Of a DNA stretch of 64,000 nt, positions 63,740 to 64,000 are shown in pieces. Source of the stretch: Fodinibius roseus. Lineage in GTDB: Bacteria; Bacteroidota; Rhodothermia; Balneolales; Balneolaceae. The notes below the pieces were generated by a model. The model was not told where the DNA came from, ran no database searches, and was given only the letters and a program-made list of their open reading frames with translations. A program made the translations under genes and the position numbers. Each line of letters begins with the position of its first letter. Position 1 is the first letter of the stretch. The DNA is taken from positions 16,305-80,304 of the forward strand of contig NZ_FQUS01000024.1 of NCBI RefSeq assembly GCF_900129315.1, read 5' to 3'.

Positions 63740-63790
63740 TTAGTTATAATATGAAGCGCAAACAACTTTTCTCCGGGAACATTCCCATTT

Positions 63791-64000
63791 TCATCTTCGA
63801 CTTTGAGTTGATTCAATCATAAAATCATTATGCCCAAAAAAATCGACTTTTTCTCCTCTTATAGTTTCTACTACAACAAGTTGGCTGTCTGAGTGATTTT
63901 TTATTACCTGAATCCGTGAGTTATGAGGATAAATTACGTTCTTTGATTTAATTTTTTGAATTTGCTCTGTTCGTTGCCCGCTGACTTGTTCAACGACAAC
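63791..64000 (-). CDS. Partial gene, C-terminal 69 residues, unknown function
   Basis: The minus strand is open from the window edge (64000) to the TGA at 63793-63791, giving 69 residues that end in FFGHNDFMIESTQSRR. The segment is rich in Val, Ile and charged residues (VVVEQVSGQRTEQIQKIKSK) and looks like a real protein. I do not recognise a family; the start lies outside the window. It is convergent with the SbcC-like gene. Confidence 0.5.
   Translation of the reverse strand, partial: VVVEQVSGQRTEQIQKIKSKNVIYPHNSRIQVIKNHSDSQLVVVETIRGEKVDFFGHNDFMIESTQSRR

Noticed and set aside
1..64000. CRISPR arrays, prophage genes, transposases, rRNA
   Set aside because: No regularly spaced direct repeats, phage structural genes, transposase motifs or rRNA segments were seen on either strand.

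Overview
The window reads as chromosomal DNA of a free-living, aerobic member of the Bacteroidota/Balneolota (FCB) lineage. The evidence is two SusC/SusD pairs, an ECF sigma/FecR pair driving a SusC with an STN domain, LytTR/LytS two-component genes, a TrpB2-type tryptophan synthase beta chain, and a promoter in front of the tRNA-Ser gene that fits the Bacteroidetes pattern (TTG, 20-nt spacer, TATATTTG). A halophilic or marine Balneolales-like host is my inference. No phage, insertion sequence, CRISPR array or rRNA is visible.

Layout. (1) 1-1.9 kb: A+T-rich 3' end of a RiPP-like locus (partial LanC-like protein plus a galactosyltransferase-like protein), joined abruptly to a G+C-rich BNR/beta-propeller gene. 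(2) 3.8-16.8 kb: SusC/SusD pair without signalling domain, then exported or cytoplasmic carbohydrate enzymes: Tat-type alpha/beta hydrolase, NagB-like deaminase, two Tat-type Gfo/Idh/MocA oxidoreductases, a DUF1080 lipoprotein and an enolase-superfamily enzyme. (3) 16.9-22.2 kb: a PQQ-type sugar dehydrogenase fused to cytochrome c, then a tight operon of an NRAMP-fold transporter lacking the metal ligands, an SDR and a DHDPS-family lyase. Regions 2 and 3 together look like an oxidative (3-keto-sugar/sugar-acid) catabolic locus with no classical glycoside hydrolase. (4) 22.5-35.2 kb: ECF sigma, FecR, SusC with STN, SusD, tandem-domain esterase, CE6/SASA-type esterase and a formylglycine sulfatase: an inducible locus for an acetylated, sulfated glycan. 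A decayed second sulfatase fragment lies inside it.

(5) 35.4-40.9 kb, minus strand: AsmA-like protein, thioredoxin-like [2Fe-2S] protein, small outer-membrane protein and a Ser/Thr kinase with TolB-like and TPR modules. (6) 41.2-48 kb: catalytically dead-looking esterase coupled to a biotin carboxylase, MurQ, PlsC, TonB, tRNA-Ser(GGA), TrpB2. (7) 48.1-56 kb: ECF42-like sigma factor with its YCII/DGPF partner and a DoxX/DUF1801/YdeI operon; the two units share a TGTCCA-N17-CATTAT promoter. Then come small redox or stress-type genes and a GlxA-type regulator divergent from a DUF899 gene. (8) 56.1-64 kb: class C beta-lactamase-fold hydrolase, a SnoaL-like gene remnant, LytTR/LytS, a VapBC module whose toxin has suffered an internal deletion, a SbcD/SbcC-like pair, and a partial gene at the edge.

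At least six copies of a previously unlabelled ~140-160 bp intergenic element with imperfect terminal inverted repeats (AGAG-GCTTTG-AAAA type) are scattered through the window and look like a MITE-like family. The most interesting items are this repeat family, the shared sigma promoter, the non-canonical NRAMP transporter in a sugar locus, the several enzymes with substituted catalytic residues, and the four gene remnants hidden between annotated genes.
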